From Candidatus Dojkabacteria bacterium (lineage in GTDB: Bacteria; Patescibacteriota; Dojkabacteria; SC72; JAFGCJ01): 56,146 nt of DNA. The stretch spans positions 1-56,146 of the forward strand of contig JAFGIK010000036.1 in the NCBI GenBank assembly GCA_016929645.1, read 5' to 3'. A program made the position numbers and the translations under genes. Under the pieces are notes generated by a model. It was not told the origin of the DNA and did no database searches. It saw only the letters and a program-made list of their open reading frames with translations. Below, one piece after another: positions 19,061 through 29,676 of this stretch. Within the stretch, counting starts at the first letter, position 1. Every line of letters starts with the position of its first letter.

Positions 19061-20320
19061 ATGGATAAAAAAATATTACATGAAAAACTAGTAAAAGAGA
19101 TCTCCAAAGAAATAGCCCAAAAAAATTGTTTTTATTTCAAAAAACAGAAATTCCTTGTATCTAAAACCGGTTTATACCTATACAAAATGAAAAAAGAAGA
19201 AAAACGATTAAGAATAAGACAGGTACGAAAGTTCCATTCATTCTTTTCAAAACAATGGATTAATTTATTAAAACGGAAAATACATAAAATTAGAATTAGC
19301 GATTGGATCGGGATAGACTCAAAAGACATTGCTTTCGCAAAGGAATTTAATCCAAATGATAAAATTTGGACTCACTACTTTGGTCTTGATCTTTGTGGAA
19401 AAGATAGCAAAATATGCGATTTAAACAGCGATAGAACAACAATAGTCGGATATCAAGACGAATTTATTGAAGTCTTTAGTAAATATTTTCCAAAATCAAA
19501 ATATCAAGGATTTTATTATCAGCTAAACAAAACAATTAATAAAGAATACAAAGGAATCGATCCTAAAAAAGTTTTTGTACTAATATCTACTGAAGAGAGT
19601 CAAATAAAACCCATAACAAGCTTTGCTAACAGATTCAACTACTCCATCGGTGACATTACAAAATTCGATTCCAATAATATTGACTTGGTCATAAGACAGG
19701 TTAAGACTGAGGAAATATTAGCAAACAAGAAGAAATATTCAAAATTATTAAAATTCCTACGAGATGGAGGAAAAATAATAAATCCACTCGGCTCATATTT
19801 ACCAGGAAATAAAGGATGGATAACAATAATTAAAGTTCTAAGATTAATGCCAGATAATTGGTTTCCAAAGACCTGGCTAATTAGTAAAGGAATGGTTCTT
19901 GAGGATACAGGCAAAATATATAAAATTGAAGAAATTATTGATCAATTTAAAGACAAAAAAGGTGTAAATATAAGAAAAAATTATGTTATCAAAAAAGGAT
20001 TCAGTGCTGGTGGTTGGAAAGTAATGATAGGAAATCAGATGAGAAAAAATAAGTGGGAAAGTTTATGGAAAAAAATTATAAAAAGTAAAGATAGTTGGGT
20101 CGTAGAGAAAAAAGAAGAAAACAACATGACAAAAATATTAGTTGGCGATTGGGAAAGCCAAGATGACAAAATAATTACTTCAGAAAAATATTTAAATATA
20201 ATACAACGAATTTACTCATCTTCTGGAAAACCAGATCTTTTCTCTGGTGAAGTTTTTGGCAGTACTTCGGACAAAGTTAATGCTAGTGGGTATACTTTTC
20301 CAATTACCATAGACGACTAA
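19061..20320 (+). CDS. Hypothetical protein, possibly divergent ATP-grasp-like in C-terminal half
   Basis: GKIINPLGSYLPGNKGW...NYVIKKGFSAGGWKVMIG...SWVVEKKEE pattern resembles an ATP-grasp core. Confidence 0.4.
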   Translation: MDKKILHEKLVKEISKEIAQKNCFYFKKQKFLVSKTGLYLYKMKKEEKRLRIRQVRKFHSFFSKQWINLLKRKIHKIRISDWIGIDSKDIAFAKEFNPNDKIWTHYFGLDLCGKDSKICDLNSDRTTIVGYQDEFIEVFSKYFPKSKYQGFYYQLNKTINKEYKGIDPKKVFVLISTEESQIKPITSFANRFNYSIGDITKFDSNNIDLVIRQVKTEEILANKKKYSKLLKFLRDGGKIINPLGSYLPGNKGWITIIKVLRLMPDNWFPKTWLISKGMVLEDTGKIYKIEEIIDQFKDKKGVNIRKNYVIKKGFSAGGWKVMIGNQMRKNKWESLWKKIIKSKDSWVVEKKEENNMTKILVGDWESQDDKIITSEKYLNIIQRIYSSSGKPDLFSGEVFGSTSDKVNASGYTFPITIDD

Positions 20321-20333
20321 AATTGAGAATAAA

Positions 20334-21140
20334 TTAATTATCTCCAAGCAGAGACCATAGTGCAACATGAAAGGATTTGAACCCAGCGGCAATAGAACTC
20401 GATTTCACCTCTATAACATAAGGATTTTGTTTCTCCAGTTGAATTAAGGCCACAGAATCGTTAAAAATAATAAAATCAAATCCGGAAAAATGTGATTCAG
20501 CAGGTATAAATTTCACTTTATAGTTTTTAGAATAACCACCCTCCATACGTTTTTTTATAACTTCTCTAGCAAGTGGTGTATCAACAAGTATATCTCTAAC
20601 ATTTCTACTTATCTTTTGTTCAACAGCCCTTTTTTGAACTCCCAATCCATATTCAAAAACTTCATAATATTTATCAAGATTCGCATAAGAATAAACTTCT
20701 TCCTCCGTAACAGTCTTATAGTAGTATGATTTAACACTTGTCTTTCCTTCATAATAACGAATATTAACTTCAGCACGATTATCATTCCTTACTGAAGTGG
20801 TATTAAAACTCTCAATAAATTCCTCAAAATTTTTTTCAACACTCTCTATCTGCTTAAACTTGTTTTCAAGATCAAGCTTCTTTTCCATAATAAGAACTTT
20901 AATTTTGTTCAGATCCTCAGCAACAAGCTTTTTCCTTGAATGGTTAACTGTTTGACTTAATAAGCCTTTTTGCATAAGCCTTTCCACATTTTCTCTAACT
21001 GTCGTCCTAGGAATTTCTACTTTCCTCGTAAGATCTGCAATCGAAGAAGGACCAATCTCTAAAAGCTTAAGATATATCATAGTCTCAGTGTCGGAAATCC
21101 CCAATTTCTCCATAACCTCACTGATATTCGTAGTATTCAT
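20334..21140 (-). CDS. TrmB-family HTH transcriptional regulator
   Basis: MEKLGISDTETMIYLKLLEIGPSSIADLTRKVEIPRTTVRENVERLMQKGLL; start at MNTTNIS (21140) preferred over 21191. Confidence 0.75.
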   Translation of the reverse strand: MNTTNISEVMEKLGISDTETMIYLKLLEIGPSSIADLTRKVEIPRTTVRENVERLMQKGLLSQTVNHSRKKLVAEDLNKIKVLIMEKKLDLENKFKQIESVEKNFEEFIESFNTTSVRNDNRAEVNIRYYEGKTSVKSYYYKTVTEEEVYSYANLDKYYEVFEYGLGVQKRAVEQKISRNVRDILVDTPLAREVIKKRMEGGYSKNYKVKFIPAESHFSGFDFIIFNDSVALIQLEKQNPYVIEVKSSSIAAGFKSFHVALWSLLGDN

Positions 21141-21169
21141 GTGTTGGCAGATAAGTTTGAATTTAAAAA

Positions 21170-21187
21170 CGGTAACGACGATTACCG
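21170..21187. promoter_or_regulatory. Candidate operator palindrome CGGTAA-cgacga-TTACCG
   Basis: Perfect 6-bp half sites, about 30 bp upstream of the TrmB-like start. Confidence 0.45.
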
Positions 21188-21420
21188 TCAATTAGTTTAA
21201 ATTGATAATACATCACAGTTACATAAATGTCAATATAACTTATCATAACGGCAAAAGATTAATAGACCGTCGTATTCAACCGTTATCCAAGAGCTTCGTT
21301 ATATTTCATAAATTTACTCAGTTATCAAATTTTAACCATAATTTTTTACATAATTATGTAATTCTCTATTAATATCAGATTTTGTTGACACAAATACCAA
21401 TCGTAATACAAATTTGCTAA

Positions 21421-21448
21421 TTGACACAAAGACAGTTAATAGTAAAAT
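21421..21448 (+). promoter_or_regulatory. Sigma70-type promoter TTGACA-N16-TAAAAT
   Basis: 32 nt upstream of ORF 21480. Confidence 0.6.
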
Positions 21449-21479
21449 AGAAACAATAGTAAATTAAAAACTGCCAAAA

Positions 21480-22394
21480 ATGACCGGTCTTCAAGTATGG
21501 GAGCAAATAAAAAGATTGAAACTCGATAAACTACCCGAGGTATACGAGATACAAAAAAGTATTGTACCCTACTTTTACACAAATATACCAACAGGCTTAT
21601 TAAATAGAATTAATGACAAAATCAAACAACTTCTAAATCAATCAGTGCAACAGACACCTCTCGAAAATACTACAGATACTTCACAAAATGATGTACAAAT
21701 CAACAAATCAAAATCAGAAATCCTGATAAACACTGATATTGAAGACAAACAAGAAGATAAGTTTTTTGAGAACAAAGGAGAAAAAGAAACAAAGTCTCCC
21801 AACAGCACAGCAGCAATCAATGCTAAAATTGATAAAATCGAAAGGAGACTAGATTTAGTAATGGCTTTACTTAATAAACTAAATAACACTGCCAAACGAA
21901 ATACTTCAGAGTATGACTACAAATCAAGCACGTATGACGAACCACATCTAAATGAGAATACACCAATCAAGCCATTACCAATACCACCTGCACTAGAGTC
22001 TCACACAGACCCAAATATTACCAAACCAACAAAAACCTTGCCCAAAAGTGAAGATCCATCGTTTAAACCTAAACATCCTTTTTTTGATAAATTACAGAAA
22101 AACATCTCAAACATATCTCAACAACTGCAACCAGATCTACAAGAACAAAATACATCACAAAATCAACAACCTGATACCCAAACACCTCAATTTTCAAGTC
22201 CAGCACCAACAATACCACCACATACACAAGATTTGAACCAACCAAACACAACAAATCCTAATACTCCGCAAGGACCTACACAAGAGGATATAAAAAAACA
22301 GAATCAACAAAAAGATCAAGAACAACTTAATAGAGTAATGCAAAAACTAAACGAACTTCGCCAACAACGTCTAGTAGCAAACCAACAACAATAA
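21480..22394 (+). CDS. Hypothetical protein, Gln/Pro/Asn-rich low-complexity C-terminal half
   Basis: Complete ORF with promoter; C-term QNQQPDTQTPQFSSPAPTIPPHTQ. Confidence 0.6.
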   Translation: MTGLQVWEQIKRLKLDKLPEVYEIQKSIVPYFYTNIPTGLLNRINDKIKQLLNQSVQQTPLENTTDTSQNDVQINKSKSEILINTDIEDKQEDKFFENKGEKETKSPNSTAAINAKIDKIERRLDLVMALLNKLNNTAKRNTSEYDYKSSTYDEPHLNENTPIKPLPIPPALESHTDPNITKPTKTLPKSEDPSFKPKHPFFDKLQKNISNISQQLQPDLQEQNTSQNQQPDTQTPQFSSPAPTIPPHTQDLNQPNTTNPNTPQGPTQEDIKKQNQQKDQEQLNRVMQKLNELRQQRLVANQQQ

Positions 22395-22465
22395 GCATCA
22401 TCGAAATAATAATCACTCAAGATACAGCAAATTTTACAAACTGATAATGTCAGAACTCTAAAAAA

Positions 22466-23473
22466 CTATTCTAAATAACTCTCCCTATTATCAACTTCAA
22501 TTGTTACAGAGCCATTATCTGCCGAAAGTGAAACCCTGCCACCAACCGGAAATGTGAACCTTGGTTCAGTATGACCAAAATCAAAGTCTACTACAACAGG
22601 CAAATTACTAAGCTCTTTTTTAGATCCAATGATCTCCATTAATTTATCAAAAGTAATCCCACTATTATTTTGAAATCTTCCAATCACCAATCCTCTCACA
22701 TTTTCAAACCAATCTTGATGAAATATTGACTGCAAAAATCTATCAAGCAAAAGAGCATTAGTACCACAGTCATCTTCCAAGAATAGAACAATATCATCAA
22801 ACACTCTTACATATTCCGTACCGGAAAGAAGACAAAACGTACTTATATTACCACCAATAATAAAGCCTTCGGCATCACCCTCATTTATCACAACTGGACC
22901 CTGATTCTTAACAGGATTCCGACTATCCTGATCAATCCACCATTCATCATCACTCCACTCCAAACTTGGCTCAACAATAAATCTATCTTTTGACATAACA
23001 CATTTTTGAAAATGATCAACAGTATAATCCACCTGAGATTTCTGTCCAAAAGTCGAATAATGCGGTCCATAAAAGGTTACCAGTCCTGTTTTAGCAAGAA
23101 TTGCATTACATAATATTGTAATATCGGAATACCCGCAAAATACCTTAGGATTCTCAGCAATAATCTCCCAGTCAATATATTTCAAAAGTTGATTTGAATT
23201 GAAACCACCAATAACAGTTAGTACTCCATTGATATTTTTATCTGAAAATGCCCAATGTAGGTCCTCAACCCTGCTTTCAATCGATGAAGACAGAAAATCA
23301 TCAGATTCCTCAACATTTTTTCCAAAAATTAGCTCCAATCCAAGATCGTCGAAACGCTGCTTGGCAATTTCTCTGGTCTGTGCAGAGATTATAGACATCG
23401 ACCTTGAAGGAGCAATTACCGCTATTTTATCGCCTTTTCCTAAAGGCTTTGGAAAAATTGGTTTCATATACAT
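22466..23473 (-). CDS. LD-carboxypeptidase / MccF-like peptidase S66
   Basis: LGKGDKIAVIAPSRS...GVLTVIGGFNSNQLLKYIDWE...VFCGYSDITILCNAI. Confidence 0.88.
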   Translation of the reverse strand: MYMKPIFPKPLGKGDKIAVIAPSRSMSIISAQTREIAKQRFDDLGLELIFGKNVEESDDFLSSSIESRVEDLHWAFSDKNINGVLTVIGGFNSNQLLKYIDWEIIAENPKVFCGYSDITILCNAILAKTGLVTFYGPHYSTFGQKSQVDYTVDHFQKCVMSKDRFIVEPSLEWSDDEWWIDQDSRNPVKNQGPVVINEGDAEGFIIGGNISTFCLLSGTEYVRVFDDIVLFLEDDCGTNALLLDRFLQSIFHQDWFENVRGLVIGRFQNNSGITFDKLMEIIGSKKELSNLPVVVDFDFGHTEPRFTFPVGGRVSLSADNGSVTIEVDNRESYLE

Positions 23474-23523
23474 TAATGCTAATATTAATGTTTGTTAATT
23501 AATTCTATAATAATTCTCAACAT

Positions 23524-24945
23524 ATGGAAAATAACGTTCAGAAAACAGAAATTAACGGACAAACAGAAAAAAAAGAATGCAACATACCAAAGCTATCAAG
23601 AAGACAATTCCTGCAACTCACCGGGGCTGCTGGACTTCTTTTGGCAGTACAAAACGGATTTGAAGCGTCAAAGATTTACAGCCAGCTAAAAGAGCAACTT
23701 GATAAAGATTATGAATACGCTAGACGATTCTCTACTCCTGAGGCATTTTTCAAAGAAAATCAAAGCTGGTTAAGTCAAATAGAGGTAGGCTGGAACTTCA
23801 GAGTCAGCCATATGCTTTACGTGTCAGCAAAAACTGGCATCCCATTTGGTAAAGGCCAAGGCATAATTCCAGAGGCGATCTTTGTTGCGGATGTAATAAA
23901 CGAAAAGTTAGCAATGACAAAAGGCAGACTAGGAATTCGCTTAAGCGAGGTGTTACCAACAGATGTAACTAAATGTAACCTTGATGATCCACAGCTAAAT
24001 ATGGACTTTTATCGCCCATGGCTTGATCAATTTCAGGCCTGCAACCAAAAGCTATATATAAGCCCAGGCATAAAGTCGCCTGGATGGCCGGAAATTCATA
24101 TCCCTAATGCATATATCAAAAAAATATATCAACAAGCAGGCATGGAAACCCCAAATAACAGTCACTTAATACACAAAGATGATCCATTAGCCAAATTCGC
24201 ACTCAAAGCGATGGCTCAGGTATACCAATATTTCCAAGAAAATTACCCGAACTTGATAGCCGGAATCGTCCCAGAAAACGAGCATAACAATAAATTTGGC
24301 CCTAATGGAAGACAATGGTTACTAGCAGACGATTATTTAATACTAGCTTCCCAACTAGCAAACCATTATTTTCCAGATGTTCCAATTATCATGAACTGTC
24401 CTGGAACTAGGAATACATTAAGAAAAACAATCAAGTCAATAAACATAGTTAGTGCAGCAGTACCAAAAATTCCATATTTTATTGCAGGAATCAACTCATA
24501 TCACATGCAGCCATATACCAGAGAATTTGGTGATAATTATCTTATGACAAGACTAAATGACCTTTTCTGGCTTGGTTTATTTATGGGAAAGCTAGAGCCA
24601 CAAATACAACAACTGGATAAAAGAGGCAATAAAGTTATTATCACAGAGGCTCAAGCAGAGCCATGGTATAACAATAACGACAAACACCCGGATATGTTCA
24701 AACCGGGAAACGATTTTCAATTCTTCTGCTTCTTTCTTATTAGAATGATGCGATACTGGTGCCAGGATCAGGAGATATCTGATTTTTCGTTGCCCAACTA
24801 TGTAAATGAAAGAGTTGAGATTTTACTTTGGGGCATTGAAGAGCTTACTCGTCATATGATGAGAGGCGAAAATGACAACTATACGATGGAGCATGAAAAA
24901 ATTATCAGACTAATAAATATGATTGGAGCTCAAAATTTGCGCTGA
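23524..24945 (+). CDS. Secreted glycoside-hydrolase-like TIM-barrel protein with Tat-like signal
   Basis: LSRRQFLQLTGAAGLLLAV twin-arginine-like; GIVPENEHNN and KVIITEAQAEPWYN look like paired catalytic-Glu strands. Confidence 0.5.
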   Translation: MENNVQKTEINGQTEKKECNIPKLSRRQFLQLTGAAGLLLAVQNGFEASKIYSQLKEQLDKDYEYARRFSTPEAFFKENQSWLSQIEVGWNFRVSHMLYVSAKTGIPFGKGQGIIPEAIFVADVINEKLAMTKGRLGIRLSEVLPTDVTKCNLDDPQLNMDFYRPWLDQFQACNQKLYISPGIKSPGWPEIHIPNAYIKKIYQQAGMETPNNSHLIHKDDPLAKFALKAMAQVYQYFQENYPNLIAGIVPENEHNNKFGPNGRQWLLADDYLILASQLANHYFPDVPIIMNCPGTRNTLRKTIKSINIVSAAVPKIPYFIAGINSYHMQPYTREFGDNYLMTRLNDLFWLGLFMGKLEPQIQQLDKRGNKVIITEAQAEPWYNNNDKHPDMFKPGNDFQFFCFFLIRMMRYWCQDQEISDFSLPNYVNERVEILLWGIEELTRHMMRGENDNYTMEHEKIIRLINMIGAQNLR

Positions 24946-24969
24946 GCTAGCTGAGCTAAACGCAAAAAA

Positions 24970-25821
24970 CTATTTCATTTCAATTAAAATTTCCTCATAA
25001 TATCTGACTTCCCAACTGTAAAGACCAGTATCAAGAAAGTCCTTTACGACGACATCTGGCGTTGATGAAACATCCTTGACTGTCGCATGCCCAAAATCAC
25101 TTGCATTATCACGAGATGGAAACATAATTGCCAGATTCATTGGCTTGCCGGCATAAGCATATACAAGAGCTCGAAAAATCGATTGTTCAAGACAATAACC
25201 AGCCTTTGACTCGGCCAGATCAGACAATTTTACAGGATCCTGTTCACTCGACTTTGCCATTTTTTCATCATAATTAAAATCTTCAATATTTAGTGCTGAG
25301 AAATTCTGTTTTGAAAAATCATACAATGCAGAAGAATCATCAACCATAGATGTTCCTTGCTCGATTAGTGAATTCAGATATGGGTCAGAAATATCCGCAA
25401 GGACATTCTGCTCATCCGAGAGAAACAAGATATCACCATTTGACGCAAAATTCACAACTACAGGTACAAAATCAGGATCCTGATTTTCCATAGCATTCAC
25501 TTGCCCATCGCTTACATCAATATCAAAGTTCTTGATTGTTATATCAAATGTATCGTTTGATAACTGACTCTCAAAACTTACATCTCGATCAGATCCAGTA
25601 TTTTTGTCATCTTCAGATTGACCATCGCCACTGTCCGACGATTCCGACACATCATCATCACCGGACTCATCAGAAGTATCATCTTTCTGTAATTCATCTT
25701 TTTTAACAGTTTTAATATTTGATAAAATTAAAATCACAAGAACTAAAGACACAATAATACAAGCGACAATACCCGTAGCACCCAAAAGGCCGCCAAAAAG
25801 GATTCTATTTTTCCGATTCAT
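24970..25821 (-). CDS. Membrane-anchored protein with possible transglutaminase-like Cys/His core
   Basis: N-terminal TM, acidic Asp/Ser linker; KAGYCLEQSIFRALVYAYAG...SDFGHATVKD. Confidence 0.45.
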   Translation of the reverse strand: MNRKNRILFGGLLGATGIVACIIVSLVLVILILSNIKTVKKDELQKDDTSDESGDDDVSESSDSGDGQSEDDKNTGSDRDVSFESQLSNDTFDITIKNFDIDVSDGQVNAMENQDPDFVPVVVNFASNGDILFLSDEQNVLADISDPYLNSLIEQGTSMVDDSSALYDFSKQNFSALNIEDFNYDEKMAKSSEQDPVKLSDLAESKAGYCLEQSIFRALVYAYAGKPMNLAIMFPSRDNASDFGHATVKDVSSTPDVVVKDFLDTGLYSWEVRYYEEILIEMK

Positions 25822-25839
25822 GTTTTTTAAGAAGTTAAA

Positions 25840-25873
25840 AATAAGTGTTGATACTCAAATATTAACACTTATT
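25840..25873 (-). terminator. Hairpin with downstream T-run on minus strand
   Basis: AATAAGTGTTGAT / ATTAACACTTATT (13-nt arms, one wobble) between 25930 and 25821 genes. Confidence 0.5.
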
Positions 25874-25929
25874 GCTAAGGAAAATATACTATTGCGTTTT
25901 TCATCAGAAAATCAACGATGAGATGAAAG

Positions 25930-28900
25930 TTATCGACCTATGCCACCACGATTTTTTTCACGTTTTAATTCTTCATCAACAACATGGGGATCTACGTGAG
26001 ATACAAGGGTAAGTAATAAAAAAGGATATGAGAAAACTCTATTTTGCCACTTTACAATAGATTGTCTAACACCTTCCTGTACTCCATATTGTCCCCTAGC
26101 TTCAAAGGCATTATATACGCAGGCTCTATCATGTAGTTTTTCCAAAAACTTACGACCGAGAACTTTAGGGAACGCAGACACGGCTTTAGCTCTATTTGCA
26201 GCAGCTACAAGCAATTTCCTTATTGATTCCGTTCCTAAATATGCTTTGAAGTTCTTAAACAGACTAATTATTCCTTCTGCAATACCATCGACCATCCTTT
26301 TTCCAATTTCCTCTGACACTGATATTAACCACAAATCATGATCGGAGAAGACTGGTATATTTGAAGTACATGTCATTATATAGCCATCTTGTTCCTCTTT
26401 GAAAGCAAACAGTCCATTCAATGTAGGATATAATCCATTCAATGTAGGATCACCACGAAATCTGTTTGAAATTACATCGTATTGACCCTTTGTTATTGTT
26501 ATACTTCTATCTTTCTCATCCTTGCTTCCAGAAAACAGGACATTTATAGCATCGACATCCCCGCCAAGACACTGCGTTAAAACACCTTTATCATCATCCG
26601 TTATCAGAGTATAATTTCTTTGAGATTGCACCACGTTACAGAATTCAAAGTATTTTTCACCAAGCTTTTCCTTATCGCTTTCTGTTACTAAGACCGATTT
26701 TGTGTAATATGTAAGGTTAGCAAATATTTCAGGATTAATTTCACGTAAATCTTCAAGGCCAAGACCGGCAGCTCTTGCACCAGCAATATCTAGTATATAT
26801 ATCGTAGATTTAGGACTACCAAACAAAACATCAAAACGACGATTATCACTACCAATATTGAGCATCCTCATAACAGATTGCACCTGGTGAGGAGTCAACT
26901 TAAGTATCATGTTAACAACAAGATTTGCAAGAAAATCAGTAATAGGCTCAGACATTTCACCATCCACTGACTCTCCAGTAATTCTCTTACCACTCATATC
27001 TGATACAAGGGCTGTATCGTAAAGTTCTTCAATAGATTTTAGCAACTTTATCAATGAAGGAAGTTTAAGCATAGGTGTTTCACCAGAAGTAAGATCTGCA
27101 TTCAATTCTTGAACCAGGCCTTCATTATATATTGGTCCCAAAGATATCAGGCCTTCCCACATTGCAATCCCACATGCTCTTTCTAAAGCTTCCATAATCC
27201 CTTTTTCAGCAACACTCCCAGCAGCATCTTGATATAATGCGCATAATAATGAAGGAAACGTTCCCACAGGTCGATGCTCACCTTCCCTCCACTCCTGAAG
27301 GATTCCATCTATCTGCTCCTGAGTACACCAAGCGTTTAAAGCATCATGATCAAAAATACCTTCATATAAACTCAGAGGAAGCATCGCATATAAATCTGCA
27401 GATACACCGTCAGCCTTTTCTGTTGGACCCAAAGGCTTAAATCCGGTTGCTCTTTCAAGCAGTGTAACTCTTTCAGCTAAAAGTGGCATACGACTAGAAG
27501 TATCTCTCGCTTCAAGAACATCATCCCAGCGCGCAGTAAGTACTTCACCTGCCATAACTCTAAGTTTATGCTCCAATTGGGCATTTTCGACATCACGATC
27601 ATATCCGCTAATCACACTTGAAACCTTGGCAAGACGCAATAGCAGCTCCACTCGACTCCTAGCTACAGCAACAATGTTTGAGCCAGATTCACTATCTACT
27701 ACCTTGAGAAAATTATCAACAAGTGAAGAATCTCTTCCTCTTGGTTCAGGACTTACTGAACGACCCAACTTTGGACTTGTCCTGGCTAAATAATCAGCCT
27801 GTTCTATCATCTGACTTGCATCTTCTGAAGTAAATCTATCATTCCCATAATCCATTACGGTCACACCTGATAAAATCTTATCCAGAGCAAAGTCAACCCT
27901 GAAATATGATGAAAGTAACAACATATCAGATAAAGCAACCACCGCGTTATGCTGCTCACCTGTAATCTTACCTTCTTTTAGTCTTGATAACAGAATTTCA
28001 TAAAAATGATCTAAGCGCTCGACATCTGCATCATCCGTACTTATTAAATTGATAATATGCCTGGCACTTCCAAAATTTAATAGGGTCTGTGCAACATCAG
28101 GACATTGGGCTACGGGAAGCTCTTCAATATACCTTCGCCAATCTTCAATATCATGGAAATACGCTTCTGCACCACTTAAATGCTGGGTAGCCAAATCATT
28201 ATCTTTTCGTTTTCTATCTTCAAAATCGGCAACAGTTTCATGAATTGCACGGGAATCTAAAAGTATCTCAGGTAAAAGATTGGAATAACCGTTATTTACA
28301 ACATTATCTACTAAATTATAGGATTGACGGAAAGCTTTACCTTCAGAAGAAGGATAAACACAGCGTTCATAACATCCACGCAAATAGGCATATCCCGAAA
28401 AAGAAGAAGTATCACAAAGAGACACAATGCCAAGAGTATTTTCAATATTCGAAATAGTTTGTTCTGATCCTAATATACTGGAAATCAATACATTTAATTG
28501 TTCTGCATTTTGATAACCTGATGTCAGAATTTCAGCAATTCGCTGAGGCATATCTTTTCGTTTTGATCCTTTATGCCAGGATTTAAGAACCTCATAAACC
28601 AGCCTTGATTGAATGTTTTTAAGCTGAGTATCTGGACTGGAAAACGCCCGAAACATACCACAAAGATTTTGCTCAAAGCTAGAATGCAAATTTTTAGATA
28701 ACCTCCTGCCGGATCTATTATCATCCAATCCTTTTAGCTGGTCTTTTTCCAATTCAAGATAAAGACCTAAAAGCTTGGAATTCCTTGGATCTGAAGAAAA
28801 TTTCTCACTAAGTTGAGGTATATACTCTAATGGGAATTGATCCTTTTTGCTAGGGGTAAGAAACTTAAAATCGCGATTGAGATTTTCAATATAACGAGGA

Positions 28901-29019
28901 TTACTATAGACCGCAGCCAAATCATGACCCCAGGTTTTCTTATCAAAAACCAAATGATGCTCACCCGAGCCTTCGCAACCAGAAGTCCAATTATCTCTTG
29001 CGTATGATTTAACATCCAT
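25930..29019 (-). CDS. Hypothetical 1029-aa protein, no recognisable domain
   Basis: Single long ORF; contains 7-aa duplication PTLNGLY-PTLNGLF. Confidence 0.7.
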   Translation of the reverse strand: MDVKSYARDNWTSGCEGSGEHHLVFDKKTWGHDLAAVYSNPRYIENLNRDFKFLTPSKKDQFPLEYIPQLSEKFSSDPRNSKLLGLYLELEKDQLKGLDDNRSGRRLSKNLHSSFEQNLCGMFRAFSSPDTQLKNIQSRLVYEVLKSWHKGSKRKDMPQRIAEILTSGYQNAEQLNVLISSILGSEQTISNIENTLGIVSLCDTSSFSGYAYLRGCYERCVYPSSEGKAFRQSYNLVDNVVNNGYSNLLPEILLDSRAIHETVADFEDRKRKDNDLATQHLSGAEAYFHDIEDWRRYIEELPVAQCPDVAQTLLNFGSARHIINLISTDDADVERLDHFYEILLSRLKEGKITGEQHNAVVALSDMLLLSSYFRVDFALDKILSGVTVMDYGNDRFTSEDASQMIEQADYLARTSPKLGRSVSPEPRGRDSSLVDNFLKVVDSESGSNIVAVARSRVELLLRLAKVSSVISGYDRDVENAQLEHKLRVMAGEVLTARWDDVLEARDTSSRMPLLAERVTLLERATGFKPLGPTEKADGVSADLYAMLPLSLYEGIFDHDALNAWCTQEQIDGILQEWREGEHRPVGTFPSLLCALYQDAAGSVAEKGIMEALERACGIAMWEGLISLGPIYNEGLVQELNADLTSGETPMLKLPSLIKLLKSIEELYDTALVSDMSGKRITGESVDGEMSEPITDFLANLVVNMILKLTPHQVQSVMRMLNIGSDNRRFDVLFGSPKSTIYILDIAGARAAGLGLEDLREINPEIFANLTYYTKSVLVTESDKEKLGEKYFEFCNVVQSQRNYTLITDDDKGVLTQCLGGDVDAINVLFSGSKDEKDRSITITKGQYDVISNRFRGDPTLNGLYPTLNGLFAFKEEQDGYIMTCTSNIPVFSDHDLWLISVSEEIGKRMVDGIAEGIISLFKNFKAYLGTESIRKLLVAAANRAKAVSAFPKVLGRKFLEKLHDRACVYNAFEARGQYGVQEGVRQSIVKWQNRVFSYPFLLLTLVSHVDPHVVDEELKREKNRGGIGR

Positions 29020-29144
29020 AGCTTAATATTTACGCCTTATCTATAAAATAATGGGCTAGATTTGCCGCCATTATATCATCAGTTATAGAGCCAAACAATA
29101 GCATAATAGTTTTCGATAATACTCAAAGAAATCTACCAAATTAC

Positions 29145-29627
29145 CTATTTTTCGGGCTTTTCAAAATCCTTATCCCACTCAATCAAAATATCCTCTTTGT
29201 TATCAGGATTAATAAGCACAGGCAGCTCAATACCCCTTACAAGTCTGCCAATATCTAAAATATCAACAATTTCTTTATGTTTAATCGTATATTTTCCAAA
29301 CATACTGTTATCAATTTCAAATGTCATCTCCAGCTGGGGCTGATCATTGACAGTAAGGCCTGTTCTCTCGCAGCCTATCAACCGAGCATTTCCAGACAAA
29401 CCGACTTCATGGAATCTCTGCACACGTTTCAGATTCTTTTTTTCAAGATAGTTCAAAAACATCACTAATCCTATGGGAAAAATCGTAAAACTCATACCCA
29501 TAATAAAGAAAAACCACCGAAGCGAAAACCCATCATCAGTCAAAGCCTCAGGATCAGTGAAGAAAATTGCTATAAAAAAACCTATTCCGACAAGAAATTG
29601 AGGGATAACAAAAAGGAATTTGGACAT
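29145..29627 (-). CDS. Small two-TM membrane protein
   Basis: Two N-terminal hydrophobic helices followed by soluble domain. Confidence 0.5.
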   Translation of the reverse strand: MSKFLFVIPQFLVGIGFFIAIFFTDPEALTDDGFSLRWFFFIMGMSFTIFPIGLVMFLNYLEKKNLKRVQRFHEVGLSGNARLIGCERTGLTVNDQPQLEMTFEIDNSMFGKYTIKHKEIVDILDIGRLVRGIELPVLINPDNKEDILIEWDKDFEKPEK

Positions 29628-29676
29628 AATTATAAAAGAATTAGTTTAATTATAGGGCAAATATAAAAATTAAATA

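Noticed and set aside
26413-26450. Possible CRISPR or array-like repeat
   Set aside because: Only two 17-bp copies with a 4-bp spacer inside one reading frame; it is an in-frame 7-codon duplication.
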